Shown: in pieces, positions 10,092-19,592 of the stretch
How positions within the stretch are numbered: position 1 is the stretch's first letter
How the letters are laid out: every line of letters begins with the position of its first letter
Source: Clostridiales bacterium
GTDB taxonomy: Bacteria; Bacillota; DSM-16504; Desulfitibacterales; JAICDB01
Direction: 5' to 3'
Length of the DNA: 64,000 bases
Assembly (NCBI GenBank): GCA_020063565.1
Contig: JAICDB010000001.1
Coordinates: forward strand, 97,056-161,055
Notes under the pieces: generated by a model
Told to the model about the DNA's origin: nothing
What the model saw: the letters and a program-made list of their open reading frames with translations, nothing else
Databases searched by the model: none
Position numbers and translations under genes: made by a program

Positions 10092-10850
10092 ATGAATGAA
10101 AAAAAGCTTAAGGAATTACTTACAGAACTAAAAAACGGAAAAATTGATGTTGATGATGCTTTTTCTATATTAAAAAACCTTCCTTTTGAAGACCTGGGTT
10201 TTGCTAAAATAGATAACCACAGGCAAATAAGACAGGGTTTTCCTGAAGTTGTTTATTGTGAGGGGAAGACTAAGGATCATGTAGTAGCAATTATAAAGAA
10301 ACTGGTTGAAGTTAGTGATAACAATGTACTAGCCACCAGAGTCAATAAAGATGTCTATGAAGCTGTTGCTGCCGAGATACCTGATGCAGAGTACCACGAT
10401 TTAGCACGCCTGATAATTGTCCGAAGGGGTGAGCAAAGAAAAATAGGTAATATCATTGTTGTAAGTGCAGGTACTTCGGATTTGCCTGTTGCTGAAGAAG
10501 CTGCCCTGACTGCGGAAACAATGGGAAATCACGTTGAACGCATCTATGATACAGGTGTTGCCGGGATTCACCGCCTTTTAAGCCAAAAAGGCAAGCTGGA
10601 TGAAGCGCGGGTTATAATTGTCGTGGCAGGTATGGAAGGAGCTTTGGCAAGTGTTGTTGGTGGATTGGTTGATAAACCTGTAATTGCCGTACCTACCAGT
10701 GTAGGATATGGTGCAAGCTTCAATGGACTCGCAGCGCTTTTAAGTATGCTTAACAGTTGTGCTTCCGGTGTAAGCGTAGTTAATATAGATAATGGTTTTG
10801 GTGCAGGCTATACAGCAAGTCTAATAAATAGATTAGGGGAGAAGGAATAA
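10092..10850 (+). CDS. larB: LarB, nickel-pincer cofactor biosynthesis (NaAD carboxylase/hydrolase family)
   Basis: AIR-carboxylase-like fold motifs (GFPEVVYCEGKT, VVSAGTSDLPVAEEAALTAE, DTGVAGIHRLL, VVAGMEGALASVVGGLVDKPVIAVPTSVGYGASFNGLAALLSMLNSCASGV). Start reassigned from 10020 to the ATG at 10092. Confidence 0.92.
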   Translation: MNEKKLKELLTELKNGKIDVDDAFSILKNLPFEDLGFAKIDNHRQIRQGFPEVVYCEGKTKDHVVAIIKKLVEVSDNNVLATRVNKDVYEAVAAEIPDAEYHDLARLIIVRRGEQRKIGNIIVVSAGTSDLPVAEEAALTAETMGNHVERIYDTGVAGIHRLLSQKGKLDEARVIIVVAGMEGALASVVGGLVDKPVIAVPTSVGYGASFNGLAALLSMLNSCASGVSVVNIDNGFGAGYTASLINRLGEKE

Positions 10851-12067
10851 TGAAAATAGGTTATTTTCAATGTTTTGCAGGAATAAGCGGGGATATGATT
10901 TTAGGAAGTCTTGTCCATGCAGGGTTAGAATTTGAAGATTTAAAAGCTGAATTAAATAAGTTAAATATATCCGGTTTTCAGTTGGAAAAGAAAACCGTTG
11001 TCAAAAATGGAATCACCGGAACAAAAATTGATGTAATAACTGAAGAAGAACATGCTCACAGGCATTTAAAGGATATCTTAGGTATTATTGAGAAAAGCGA
11101 ATTATCAGCCACTGTTAAGGAAAAGTGTTCTAAAATCTTTACCGGACTGGCTGAAGCGGAAGCTAAAATTCACAATACTACAAAGGAAAAAATTCATTTT
11201 CATGAAGTGGGCTCCATGGATGCCATTGTAGATGTGGTGGGATCAGTATGTGGTTTGGAGCTACTGGGAATCGAAAAAATATATGCCTCGCCACTGCATG
11301 TGGGAAGCGGCTTTACAAAATGCGCCCACGGCACCATACCATTACCTGCGCCCGCAACTTTGGAGCTATTAAAGAATGTCCCAATTTACTCTCAAGGAAT
11401 AAATAAAGAACTGGTAACCCCCACTGGAGCTGCAATTATCACAACTTTGGCTGAAAGCTTTGGTGAGATGCCTAACATTTCCGTGCAAGCAGTTGGTTAT
11501 GGTGCAGGGACAAGGGACCTGCAAATTCCCAACTTGTTACGTTTAACAATAGGTGAAAAAAAAACTTCTCATTTAAGTACTAAAGATTCCATTAGATTTG
11601 GTGGTAGGGGAGAAGTGCAAGCGGGCACTGCTGTGATGATTGAAGTAAATATTGATGATATGAATCCCGAGTTTTTTGATTACCTATTTTCAAGATTATT
11701 TAAAGCCGGAGCCCAGGATGTTTTCCTGCAAAGGATTCAAATGAAGAAAAACAGGCCGGCGAATATATTGAGTATTTTAGTTCATCATGATGATCTGAGT
11801 AAGATTGCTGGCATTATTTTTAAGGAAACGACAACAATAGGCATAAGGACATATCCTGTGACAAAATATATGCTGCCATATGAGATAAAAACTATCTCTA
11901 CCGGCTTTGGTGATATTAAAGTAAAAATAGCGCGTTTAGGGGACCAAATTACAACAATTGCTCCTGAATATGATGAGTGCCGTAAGATAGCCGAGGAAAA
12001 AGGACTGCCGATAAAAACGGTATATGATAAAGTGAAATTTGAAGCACAGAAAATTTTGAAGCATTAA
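10850..12067 (+). CDS. larC: LarC, nickel insertion protein (DUF111 family)
   Basis: YFQCFAGISGDMILGSLVHAGL; HFHEVGSMDAIVDVVG; VTPTGAAIITTLA; start overlaps larB stop (TAATG). Confidence 0.93.
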   Translation: MKIGYFQCFAGISGDMILGSLVHAGLEFEDLKAELNKLNISGFQLEKKTVVKNGITGTKIDVITEEEHAHRHLKDILGIIEKSELSATVKEKCSKIFTGLAEAEAKIHNTTKEKIHFHEVGSMDAIVDVVGSVCGLELLGIEKIYASPLHVGSGFTKCAHGTIPLPAPATLELLKNVPIYSQGINKELVTPTGAAIITTLAESFGEMPNISVQAVGYGAGTRDLQIPNLLRLTIGEKKTSHLSTKDSIRFGGRGEVQAGTAVMIEVNIDDMNPEFFDYLFSRLFKAGAQDVFLQRIQMKKNRPANILSILVHHDDLSKIAGIIFKETTTIGIRTYPVTKYMLPYEIKTISTGFGDIKVKIARLGDQITTIAPEYDECRKIAEEKGLPIKTVYDKVKFEAQKILKH

Positions 12068-12141
12068 GATATTTTTTATTGAATAATTTAGAAGTTTATA
12101 TAATTGCCGCAATTGTTAAGTGATGAAATGGGGGAGTTATT

Positions 12142-13866
12142 ATGCTAAAAAGCCAAAAACTTAGAAAAGTAAATACTCAAGGGGACGGATTGCGCCTGGG
12201 TACAGGTTGGAGTCCGGCTGATTTGGAGAAGCCGCAGATATTGATTGACAGCGTATTTGGTGACAGTCATCCCGGAAGTTATCATTTAGACAAGCTTGTG
12301 AACGCAGCTAAAAATTCCCTTTACAGTTCTGGGTGTAAACCGGCAGTTTATACAGTAACTGATATTTGTGATGGAATTGCCATGGCTCATGATGGAATGA
12401 ATTATTCACTGGCTTCTCGCGAAATTATAGCAATGATGGTAGAGATTCATGCCCAAAGTTCACCCTTTGACGGAATAGCTTTAATTTCAAGTTGTGATAA
12501 ATCAATCCCAGCTCATTTAATGGCTCTGGCAAGACTTAACATGCCGGGAATCCATATATGTGGCGGTTCTATGCTTCCCGGCCCTGATTATATGTCTTCT
12601 GAAAAACTATATGGTTCAGGTATTAAGGAAAGAAAAGGCGAAATTACCAGTCAAGAGCTTTTAACAGAACAGATCAATGCCTGCCCATCCTGTGGTGCAT
12701 GCCAGTTTATGGGTACAGCCAGCACCATGCAGGTGATGTCGGAAGCACTTGGAATGTCTTTACCTGGTAATGCTTTAATGCCAGCTTCCATAAATCAACT
12801 GGAACACCTTTCTTATAGGGCAGGAGAAAGAGTTTCTCAAATGATCAAAGAGGACTTAACTCCTGAAAAAATTCTTACAAAAAAAGCCTTTGAAAACGCA
12901 ATAATGATCCATGCTACTGTATCCGGTTCTACAAATGCAACCTTACATTTACCTGCTATTGCCCATGAACTGGGTATTGAAATTACACCTGACTTATTTG
13001 AAGAAATACATTCTAAAATACCTGTTCTTGTAAGCTTAAAAACTAGCGGCAAATGGCCGACAGAATTATTATGGTTTGCCGGCGGTGTTCCCGGACTGAT
13101 GAGGGAATTGAAGGACTATTTACATTTAGATGCCCTGACAGTCACCGGTAAGACTGTTGGTGAAAATCTGGAAGAATTGGAAAATGACGGCTTCTTTGAA
13201 GTTGGGGAAGGATACTTAAGAAACTATAATCTTAAGCCGCGAGACATAATAAATACTGTTGAAAAACCATATAAAAAGGGTGGCGGGCTCGCTGTCCTCT
13301 ACGGTAACCTGGCGCCTGAAGGTGCAGTAGTAAAACACGCTGCAGTAGATCCTAAGATGCACCAGCACACAGGACCTGCCAAACCATTTGACAGCGAAGA
13401 AGAAGCAGTAGAGGCCATCATATCCGGTTCTATTAACCCGGGAGATGTTATTCTCATTCGTTATGAAGGGCCCAAAGGTGCAGGAATGCCGGAAATGCTA
13501 AAAACAACTGAAGCTATTTACACAAATCCTGAGCTTGTAGCAACTACAGCTTTAATTACAGATGGAAGGTTTTCAGGCGCTTCCAGGGGTCCCTGTATCG
13601 GGCATGTATCACCTGAAGCTGCTGCCGGAGGCCCTATTGGTTTGGTTGAGGAGAATGATTTAATTAAGATAGATATTCCAAACAGGAAGCTTGAGATAAT
13701 TGGGATAGATGGAAAAGAGGTTGAAAAAGACAAGTTAAAAGAAATTCTTAATAAACGTAAAGCAAAGTGGAAAAGACCGGAAAGAAGACGGAAGGGTGTT
13801 CAAGGTTTATTCCAGTCCCTTGCAGCTTCACCGATTAAAGGTGCTTATTTAGAGTGGGATAAATAG
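12142..13866 (+). CDS. IlvD/Edd family dehydratase (dihydroxy-acid or sugar-acid dehydratase)
   Basis: Fe-S Cys residues in the expected contexts (LISSCDKSIPAHLMA, CPSCGACQFMGTASTM) and TDGRFSGASRGPCIGHVSPEAAAGGPIGLV. Confidence 0.9.
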   Translation: MLKSQKLRKVNTQGDGLRLGTGWSPADLEKPQILIDSVFGDSHPGSYHLDKLVNAAKNSLYSSGCKPAVYTVTDICDGIAMAHDGMNYSLASREIIAMMVEIHAQSSPFDGIALISSCDKSIPAHLMALARLNMPGIHICGGSMLPGPDYMSSEKLYGSGIKERKGEITSQELLTEQINACPSCGACQFMGTASTMQVMSEALGMSLPGNALMPASINQLEHLSYRAGERVSQMIKEDLTPEKILTKKAFENAIMIHATVSGSTNATLHLPAIAHELGIEITPDLFEEIHSKIPVLVSLKTSGKWPTELLWFAGGVPGLMRELKDYLHLDALTVTGKTVGENLEELENDGFFEVGEGYLRNYNLKPRDIINTVEKPYKKGGGLAVLYGNLAPEGAVVKHAAVDPKMHQHTGPAKPFDSEEEAVEAIISGSINPGDVILIRYEGPKGAGMPEMLKTTEAIYTNPELVATTALITDGRFSGASRGPCIGHVSPEAAAGGPIGLVEENDLIKIDIPNRKLEIIGIDGKEVEKDKLKEILNKRKAKWKRPERRRKGVQGLFQSLAASPIKGAYLEWDK

Positions 13867-13885
13867 AATATTATAAAAACGGTAC

Positions 13886-13918
13886 TGGCGGCGCTGCTCA
13901 GCAGCAGCCGCCAATTTT
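13886..13918 (+). terminator. Terminator between convergent dehydratase and yeiH genes
   Basis: TGGCGGC-G-CTGCT..AGCAG-CCGCCA followed by ATTTTTAATT. Confidence 0.75.
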
Positions 13919-14940
13919 TAATTAACTCCCAGCAATATTAACAACAATCTACCAACGAGTACAAGGGCTGTTGATCCAATAATCCCAACAGTTATTGACT
14001 TAGCTCCTAATTTCTTGAACATACTTATTTCTACATTAAGTCCCAAGGCAGCCATTGCTATAGTTAAGATAAAGATACTTGCTTGAAGAGTTAGTTTTGA
14101 AACTGTGTCAGGTATTATTCCTAAAGATTGCAGGGCGCTTAGCCCTAAGAAACCTAAAACAAACCAGGGGATTGCTATGTTTTGCATTTTGCTTTCCACT
14201 GCTTTATTTTCTTTAAATAATGTACCCATAATAAATGCTACAGGTATCAAAAGTGCGACTCTTCCCAATTTTACCAATATTCCGATATCACCGCTTATTG
14301 CTCCCCCTGCCATGGATGCAGCCACCACGTGGGCAACTTCATGTAATGTAGATCCGACCCATACCCCGTAAGCATAATCAGATAATCCTAAAATTGGTTG
14401 TAAAAGTGTAAATAAAACGGCACCAATTGTTCCCATTAACGCTATAATAGCTACAGAGAGTGCTGTTTCATCGTCTTTGGAATTTACTATCGGGGCTACA
14501 ACTGCGATTGCTGCTGCACCGCAGACTGCTGTTCCGACACCTATTAGAGCGGTTAACTTTTTTGTAAGTCCCATTTTGGCGCCTAACCACCAGAAGAAAA
14601 AAATTGTAAACGTAATTAAGACGGCATCTAAAAATATTATTTTAGGTCCGGCTGCTATTACTTCGCCTATATTTAAGCGTACACCCATAAGAATTACACC
14701 CAGTTTTAACAATCTTTTGGCTGCAAAATTGATTCCTTCTGAGGCTTGTGATGGAATTCCCATCACTGCTCTCCAGCCTATACCCAAAAGAATGGCTATA
14801 ACCATAGTACCCATTATTGATAGAAATGGAAGTGAACTTAAATTTCTAGCAAGCATGGTTATCACCACTGCTAAGCCCAGTCCCTGAACCATCCCGATTT
14901 GGAAAGTTCTCTTTGTCAACTGTATAACTAATTGTGTCAT
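13918..14940 (-). CDS. YeiH-family putative sulfate exporter
   Basis: Polytopic membrane protein with YeiH-like patterns (AVCGAAAIAVVAPIV, GVWVGSTLHEVAHVVAA). Confidence 0.88.
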   Translation of the reverse strand: MTQLVIQLTKRTFQIGMVQGLGLAVVITMLARNLSSLPFLSIMGTMVIAILLGIGWRAVMGIPSQASEGINFAAKRLLKLGVILMGVRLNIGEVIAAGPKIIFLDAVLITFTIFFFWWLGAKMGLTKKLTALIGVGTAVCGAAAIAVVAPIVNSKDDETALSVAIIALMGTIGAVLFTLLQPILGLSDYAYGVWVGSTLHEVAHVVAASMAGGAISGDIGILVKLGRVALLIPVAFIMGTLFKENKAVESKMQNIAIPWFVLGFLGLSALQSLGIIPDTVSKLTLQASIFILTIAMAALGLNVEISMFKKLGAKSITVGIIGSTALVLVGRLLLILLGVN

Positions 14941-15293
14941 TCTTTAAAAAACCTCCTTAACCTATCAGTTGTTTTTTTAGGATAGTACAGTTTTTAGAAT
15001 AGCACATTTTTTAAAAGATGGAAAATACAGATAACTCATGCCATGGATAAGATAAACTTATATAAAAAGCGGTTTGTGATAAATATAATAAATACAAGGC
15101 CTTTAAGTGCTACTGAAGTATAACTGGTAAAAACTATGATAGTATCAATAAACTACGCATTAAAAATCTAAAATTCAATTGGAAATAAAAAATGTGTTCC
15201 CTCCAGCTCCTCTTAGATTTTTGACGTAAAGAGAATTGTAAAAGAAGGGTTTTAGTAAATGATGTCAAATTTAATAAGTGGGAGGTCTACATA

Positions 15294-16277
15294 ATGAAAA
15301 TAGGAATTCCGCGTGCTTTATTATATTATTATTATTCTCCTTTTTGGAAAACATTTTTTGAAGAACTTGGCATAGAAATGGTAATATCCCCCAAGACTTC
15401 TAAAGCCATATTAGATAAAGGTATAAAGGAATCTGTCCCTGAAATTTGTGTTCCCATAAAAATCTTTAATGGTCACGTAGTCACCCTTTTAGAGAAAGAT
15501 GTTGATTACGTCTTAATACCTCGAATGGTTTCTATAAAAAAAGGTGAATTTTTTTGTCCCAAATTTATGGGACTGCCGGACATTGTGAGGCATTCGATTC
15601 CTAACGCTGAAGATAAAATTTTATACCCACAGATAAAAACAAACTCTGATAATTTGGCAAAGGCGACTGATATTTTACAGTTGGCAGAGCCTCTAGGTTT
15701 AAGTTATTCAGAACTGAAAAGTGCATTAAAAAAAGCGGGAAAAGAATGGGCAAGGTTTAACAAAATATGTAAAAAAGGATATTTAATACCGGAAGCAAAT
15801 AAATTGATGCAGGAAAAACTAGTTAAGGCAGCACCTCGTTCAGGTGATATTACAATTGGTTTATTGGGTTACGTTTATAACGTATATGACGAATTTGTCA
15901 GTATGAATGTTTATAAAAGACTTCAGGATTTAAATGTTAATTTAGTAACATTTGAAATGATAAGAAATAAAGATATTAATAAGTACCTAAAAAAGATGCC
16001 CAAAAGATTGTTCTGGACCTTTAGCAATAAGTTAATGGGAGCCGGACATTATCTTAATAATAACCCGGGTATAGATGGAATAATCCATCTATCTGCATTT
16101 GTATGTGGACCTGATTCTATGCTGGGGCAGGTGCTGGAGTCGGAAACACAAAAGACAAAAAAGCCATTTATGACAGTGCGGGTAGATGAACATACCGGAG
16201 AAAACCACCTTATTACAAGGATCGAGGCCTTTGCAGATATGATTAGGAATAGCAAAAAAAAGAGGAGATGGGCCTAA
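15294..16277 (+). CDS. DUF2229 / 2-hydroxyacyl-CoA dehydratase (double-cubane)-like protein A
   Basis: KIGIPRALLYYYYSPFWKTFFEELGIEMVISPKTSK with conserved Cys contexts (SVPEICVPIKIFNGHV, FFCPKFMGLPD, FVCGPDSM). Confidence 0.8.
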   Translation: MKIGIPRALLYYYYSPFWKTFFEELGIEMVISPKTSKAILDKGIKESVPEICVPIKIFNGHVVTLLEKDVDYVLIPRMVSIKKGEFFCPKFMGLPDIVRHSIPNAEDKILYPQIKTNSDNLAKATDILQLAEPLGLSYSELKSALKKAGKEWARFNKICKKGYLIPEANKLMQEKLVKAAPRSGDITIGLLGYVYNVYDEFVSMNVYKRLQDLNVNLVTFEMIRNKDINKYLKKMPKRLFWTFSNKLMGAGHYLNNNPGIDGIIHLSAFVCGPDSMLGQVLESETQKTKKPFMTVRVDEHTGENHLITRIEAFADMIRNSKKKRRWA

Positions 16278-16278
16278 C

Positions 16279-17448
16279 ATGAAAATATCATTTCCTTATA
16301 TGGGAACGACGATACTCTATAAAAAACTATTGGAGATTTTAGGACATGAAGTAATTATGCCTCCCCGACCAACACGCAAAACTTTTGATTTAGGGGTTAA
16401 ATACTCTCCTGAGTTTGCTTGTTTCCCATTAAAAGTAATAACAGGTACATATATTGAAGCATTGGAAAAGGGAGCCGAAGTACTTGTTACTTCCGGGGGA
16501 CATGGTCCTTGTAGAGCTGGTTTTTACCATGAGGTTCACGAAAGGGTTCTCAAAAACATAGGCTATGATAATGAAATAATTGTATTTGATGCATTAAAGG
16601 ATAATTTTTTCAAAGTTCTCAGTTCTTTTTTCAAAATAAAGGCCAATAATTCCTTTGCTAAAGTTAAGGAAGCAATCAAAACAGTTTACAAAATGTCTTA
16701 TTCCCTTGATAAATTGGAGAAAGAAGTAACTAAAAGAAGGGCATATGAAGTAACGAAGGGTGAGTTTACCACTGCGTGGAGAAAGATAAAGGAACTGTAT
16801 GATAATAAGGTCTTTACTTCTGAAGATGTAGAAAAAGTGGAGCTTGAGGCTTATGAATTGCTTAACTCAATAAAAATCAAGGAAATACCTGAGCAGGAGA
16901 AAATCAGAATAGGAATCGTAGGTGAAATATACGTTGTAATGGAACCTTCCGTCAATATGGAAATTGAGGAGACTTTAAACAGTTTAGGAGTTGAGGTGGA
17001 AAGATCTCAATATCTTTCTGAATGGATAGAATTCACTTTAGTTCCCAGCAGATATTCCAAGTCACATGAATATGAAATTCTAAAAAAAGCTGATAAATGG
17101 CTGGAAATTGGGATTGGTGGACATGCAAAGCAATCCGTTGGATTTATAGTTGATTTTTATGACAGGGGGTTTGACGGAATTATCCAGCTCATGCCCTTTG
17201 GCTGTCTTCCTGAACTTGTTGCACAGAGCATAATACCTAAAATGTCAAATGAACTTGGAATTCCGGTTTTGTCACTTTCCATAGATGAACAGATCGGAAA
17301 TGCAAATGTCCAAACAAGGTTGGAAGCATTTTTAGACCTGGTTAAATCCATTAAATTTGAAAAGCAAAATAAGAGCAATATTATAAGTTTGCAGGATATT
17401 ATAAATCGTAATAGAATAGCTAATAGAACAAAGGAAGGTATATTATGA
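16279..17448 (+). CDS. DUF2229 / 2-hydroxyacyl-CoA dehydratase-like protein B
   Basis: ISFPYMGTTILYKKLLEILGHEVIMPPRPTRKTFDLGVKYSPEFACFPLKVITGTYIEALEKGAEVLVTSGGHGPCRAGFY; LMPFGCLPELVA. Confidence 0.8.
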   Translation: MKISFPYMGTTILYKKLLEILGHEVIMPPRPTRKTFDLGVKYSPEFACFPLKVITGTYIEALEKGAEVLVTSGGHGPCRAGFYHEVHERVLKNIGYDNEIIVFDALKDNFFKVLSSFFKIKANNSFAKVKEAIKTVYKMSYSLDKLEKEVTKRRAYEVTKGEFTTAWRKIKELYDNKVFTSEDVEKVELEAYELLNSIKIKEIPEQEKIRIGIVGEIYVVMEPSVNMEIEETLNSLGVEVERSQYLSEWIEFTLVPSRYSKSHEYEILKKADKWLEIGIGGHAKQSVGFIVDFYDRGFDGIIQLMPFGCLPELVAQSIIPKMSNELGIPVLSLSIDEQIGNANVQTRLEAFLDLVKSIKFEKQNKSNIISLQDIINRNRIANRTKEGIL

Positions 17449-18419
17449 AAAGTATCTTTTTAGGGATAGATGTTGGTTCCGTTAGTATGAATATTGTAGC
17501 TATTGATGATAATGCGGAAGTTATCTTTGATTTGTATACAAGGACAAATGGTCAACCATTGGAGGTAATTAAGAAAGGCCTGTTTCAGCTAAGGGACGTA
17601 CTTCCTTCTACATATAAGGTAGCAGGAGTTGGTACTACAGGAAGCGGCAGGCAATTGGCCGGAGTTATGGTAGGCGCGGATATAGTAAAAAATGAAATAA
17701 CTGCGCATGCCATGGCTACAACTTTTTTCATACCTAATGCCAGGACAATTTTTGAAATAGGTGGTCAGGATTCTAAGCTGATTATTTTAGAAAATGGCAT
17801 AGTTACTGATTTTGCCATGAATACTGTTTGTGCTGCGGGGACAGGGTCGTTTCTTGATCATCAAAGTGAAAGACTGGGAGTTCCCATTGAAGAGTTTGGG
17901 GATCTGGCATTAACAGCTAAGAGAAATGTGAGGATTGCAGGAAGATGTACTGTTTTTGCCGAATCGGATATGATAGCAAAACAGCAGTATGGATTTTCCA
18001 AGCCAGAGATAATTAACGGGCTTTGTGAAGCTTTAGTTAGAAACTATATTAACAACCTTGGTAGAGGTAAAAGATTACAGCCTCCTTATGTTTTTCAGGG
18101 AGGGGTTGCTGCAAATAAAGGAATTAAAGCTGCCTTTGAAAGGGAGATCAATGATAAGGTAATAGTTCCCAAATACTATAACGTTATGGGTGCTGTTGGA
18201 GTAGCGCTTCTTGCCAGGGAATATATCAAGGAAACCGGTTACCAGAGTAATTTCAGAGGCCATGAGGCTGTAGAACTTGATTTTGAGCCCAGCGCTTTTG
18301 AGTGTAGCGGCTGTTCCAACTATTGCGAAGTTATTAAGGTTGAAGTAAACAATAAAACTGTTGCAATGTGGGGCGACAGGTGTGGCAAGTGGACCAACTC
18401 AATAGGGCAGGTTGGGTAA
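17445..18419 (+). CDS. BadF/BadG/HgdC-type ATPase, acyl-CoA dehydratase activase
   Basis: ASKHA ATPase motifs (FLGIDVGSVSMNIVAID, GVGTTGSGRQLAG, IFEIGGQDSKLI, NTVCAAGTGSFLDHQSERL, FQGGVAANKGIKAAFE). Confidence 0.92.
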   Translation: MKSIFLGIDVGSVSMNIVAIDDNAEVIFDLYTRTNGQPLEVIKKGLFQLRDVLPSTYKVAGVGTTGSGRQLAGVMVGADIVKNEITAHAMATTFFIPNARTIFEIGGQDSKLIILENGIVTDFAMNTVCAAGTGSFLDHQSERLGVPIEEFGDLALTAKRNVRIAGRCTVFAESDMIAKQQYGFSKPEIINGLCEALVRNYINNLGRGKRLQPPYVFQGGVAANKGIKAAFEREINDKVIVPKYYNVMGAVGVALLAREYIKETGYQSNFRGHEAVELDFEPSAFECSGCSNYCEVIKVEVNNKTVAMWGDRCGKWTNSIGQVG

Positions 18420-18426
18420 TAAAGAA

Positions 18427-18458
18427 GACTTTCTCCTGGAGAGGGAGAAAGTTTTTTT
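18427..18458 (+). terminator. Rho-independent terminator
   Basis: CTTTCTCC-TGGAGA-GGGAGAAAG followed by TTTTTTT. Confidence 0.85.
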
Positions 18459-18575
18459 TATTATTAAATTATGGTGGACTCCCGATCTGACGTTAACTAC
18501 TTTTTACCTGCAGGAATTCTGTTAAGGTTAACGAACAGATAAAGGTAAAACATATCTGTAAGGGAGGCGATTAAA

Positions 18576-19592
18576 CTGTATCGCTGGTTACTGGTGGCTA
18601 TGATATTAATTGTAATTGTAATGCTTGCAGTTTTTATATATCAACCTGAGGAAATAGAGGAAAATACCTCCTCACATCTTATTGGAGTACTCTCTTCCAA
18701 TGACCTCCGGTTAACGAAACTTCAAGGTTTAAAGGATGGATTACCACTTTATGGATTTCGTGAAGGGAAAAATATAAAATTTTTAGTCAAAAATGCTGAA
18801 GGAAATCGCGAAAAGCTATTGCCTCTAGCTAAAGAGCTTACGAAGGCTGGAGTGGAAGCTATTGTCACTACCGGCAGGGCTGAAACTGAAGCTGCTAAAG
18901 AAGTAATGCGGGGAAAAGATATCCCCGTTGTATTCATGGGATTAACAGCGCTTACTCAAGATCAACTAGTTAAGGATTTGCTCCACCCACAGGAAGGACT
19001 TACCGGAGTGCAGAATGACCATGCCAATCTCTCGGGAAAGCGACTGGAATTGTTAACCAAGCTTTTGCCGGAGATTAACAAAGTGCTTGTAGTTTACGAC
19101 CCGAAGGTTGTACCGGCTACGGAAAGCTTACTTGCAACACAAGATGCTGCAGAAAAGTTGAAGCTGGAATTGCAGAAGGAACCTGCCAGTACGACAGATG
19201 AAATCAGGAGCATATTTAACAGGAGTTTAGCGGATGTAGATGCCGTATTGCTGCTGCCAAGCTTTTTTCTGGAAAGTGAAGGGGCCCGTATTCTGGTGCC
19301 GCTTGCCATGGAAAGAGGAGTACCGGTTATGGGAGTGGAACAGGGGGCCGGTACGGATTTTTTTGCAATTTACGGTGTTACCACCTATGACCAGGGTAAA
19401 CAGGCGGCCAGAATACTGGCTAAAATACTGAATGGACAAAAGGTAGTAGATATTCCTGTTGAACCACCGTCTGAACTAAAACTAACAGTCGATCTTGAGG
19501 TTGCAAAACGCTTGGGACTTAAAATTGATCCATCAATCCTTGGCTATGCTGAATTAAAATACAGTAAAGCTGGTGGTAGTAATGCGAAATAA
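18576..19592 (+). CDS. ABC-type substrate-binding protein (PF04392/TrpX-like), N-terminally anchored
   Basis: IGVLSSNDLRLTKLQGLKDGLPLYGFREGKNIKFLVKNAEGN; VYDPKVVPATESLLA; N-terminal hydrophobic segment. Start placed at a CTG 8 nt after GGGAGG; the ORF track starts at GTG 18594. Confidence 0.75.
   Translation: MYRWLLVAMILIVIVMLAVFIYQPEEIEENTSSHLIGVLSSNDLRLTKLQGLKDGLPLYGFREGKNIKFLVKNAEGNREKLLPLAKELTKAGVEAIVTTGRAETEAAKEVMRGKDIPVVFMGLTALTQDQLVKDLLHPQEGLTGVQNDHANLSGKRLELLTKLLPEINKVLVVYDPKVVPATESLLATQDAAEKLKLELQKEPASTTDEIRSIFNRSLADVDAVLLLPSFFLESEGARILVPLAMERGVPVMGVEQGAGTDFFAIYGVTTYDQGKQAARILAKILNGQKVVDIPVEPPSELKLTVDLEVAKRLGLKIDPSILGYAELKYSKAGGSNAK

Noticed and set aside
13886-13918. Short GC-rich hairpin as a REP element
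   Set aside because: Located exactly between convergent genes with a T-rich tail; terminator explanation suffices.
14105-14887. Two plus-strand ORFs inside the yeiH region
   Set aside because: Antisense to the YeiH-family gene, which has clear membrane-protein character.
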